From Diadophis punctatus similis (taxonomy: Eukaryota; Chordata; Lepidosauria; Squamata; Dipsadidae), in assembly GCA_023053685.1 (NCBI GenBank), contig JALIGW010000013.1:16467501-16531500 (forward strand): a stretch of 64,000 nucleotides of DNA. The letters are read 5' to 3'. Below, one piece after another: positions 63,012 through 64,000 of this stretch. The notes beneath the pieces were generated by a model, which ran no database searches, was not told where the DNA came from, and saw only the letters and a list, made by a program, of their open reading frames with translations. Each line of letters starts with the position of its first letter. Within the stretch, counting starts at the first letter, position 1. Both the position numbers and the translations under genes were made by a program.

Positions 63012-64000
63012 GACTTTTCTATATAACAGCTGTTCTGTGGTTCTCACACTAAACCTTATATAGCCGCAATGTCATCACTGAAGTGGCAGGGAAGATTTCT
63101 GACTGAATTGTGGGCAAATGATGTATTCAGGAGAGAATATGAAGAACTGAAGCAAACATTTAAAAAGTGTGACAAATATGAAAGTGCCTAAATTGTATCT
63201 GATACTAAATTATGCACTGTAGTAAAAATAAAAATAAATTAGCAAGTAGCTACAAAATAATTTGTCCAAACTGAATGAACTGACTTTATTACGACAAACA
63301 TTATTACGAAATTATTACGAAATGCAATTCAATGTGCATGAATGCAAAGTGATTCACTGTGGAACTAAAAAAAATAATAAAAAATATCCAAGCTTGTTCA
63401 GCTAGTAGAAAGCAGGAAAAGAATCAACAACAATAGAAAATGTCAACCAGGCATGACTAGAAATAATTAAGAAAGAGAGCGAAAATAAACTTGCCAAATA
63501 CATTAATGCCTGTACAATCCCAAATGGTTGAACTATACTTGAATTATATGTACAGCTCTAGTTACCTGATTTTAGCTAGAAAATGTGCAGAATGTAGCAA
63601 TCATCAGAGCTGCTCCTCTGTATCTGAATGACCTATTATGTTGTGCCAATTTATGCAAGATAGAGCTTGAATCAAAGCACCATGTCTTAATTGCAAATTT
63701 TGAAGGAGCATCTAGTTGGCCTCTATAGCTGTGACTTGATCCGTCCTTCACCTAATCCAAGAGTTAAATTCTTAGCAGCTAATAATTTCATCCTCAATCA
63801 ATTTGTCTGATACTTTTCAAAGTCAGCTAAGTTGGTCACTTCATGACATTTGAGAAGGAGTGGTACTCTTTTTTTTAATCTTAAAATTCCTGCCATTTAG
63901 TTTGCCTGGGTGTGCTGATTTTGCTATTAAAAGAATAACTACTCTAACCACATAGTATATATTACCCATGTATATGGATGGATGCCTCTAGAATGTCTTT
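63012..64000. other. MAP4K4 intron, nothing recognised
   Basis: The next upstream MAP4K4 exon is expected further right. I find no frame matching the preceding CNH segment here. 63580-63780 may be an old LINE piece but the match is too weak to call. Confidence 0.35.

Overview
This is a stretch of vertebrate nuclear DNA, almost certainly from a squamate reptile and probably a snake. Genes are split into short exons with GT/AG introns. The space between them is packed with hAT-type miniature elements, tRNA-derived SINEs with squamate-type heads and tails, CR1/L2/L3-type LINE pieces whose 3' tail runs into a TTCTA (AATAG) pentanucleotide array, and long A/T-rich microsatellites. No bacterial-type genes, operons, CRISPR arrays or attachment sites are present.

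Two real genes are present, both on the minus strand. (1) IL1R2, the decoy type 2 interleukin-1 receptor, is complete for coding sequence in eight exons between 24560 (start) and 10267 (stop). The eight exons join in frame at all seven junctions and give 388 residues: signal peptide, three Ig domains, one membrane helix and a 17-residue tail without a TIR domain. (2) The 3' end of MAP4K4 lies between 62405 and 55170. Its last six coding exons encode 256 residues of the C-terminal citron-homology (CNH) domain, followed by a roughly 3 kb 3' UTR ending near 52.2 kb. The order MAP4K4 then IL1R2 on one strand is the same as on human chromosome 2, which supports both calls.

Layout: 1-10266, intergenic DNA downstream of IL1R2 with SINEs, hAT elements, a GC-rich element and a large AT/GT microsatellite. 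10267-24609, IL1R2, with repeats in its introns. 24610-52190, repeat-rich DNA that holds the IL1R2 upstream region (at least one non-coding 5' exon must lie here), a LINE with a long open reverse transcriptase frame (37.06-38.84 kb), a decayed second copy (47.2-48.4 kb), and a SINE split by a solo LTR (32.1-33.04 kb). 52195-62405, MAP4K4 3' UTR and last exons, with intronic hAT and TA-flanked elements. 62406-64000, a MAP4K4 intron.

The protein-coding biology is conventional. The most distinctive material is in the mobile elements: many copies with exact 8-bp target duplications, two target-preference classes, shared NRF1-like and YY1-like motifs in unrelated elements, nested solo LTRs, an almost perfect 248-bp fold-back, an element with six internal ~80-bp tandem units, and inverted elements carrying a hammerhead-like core. 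I did not find a new multi-gene system.
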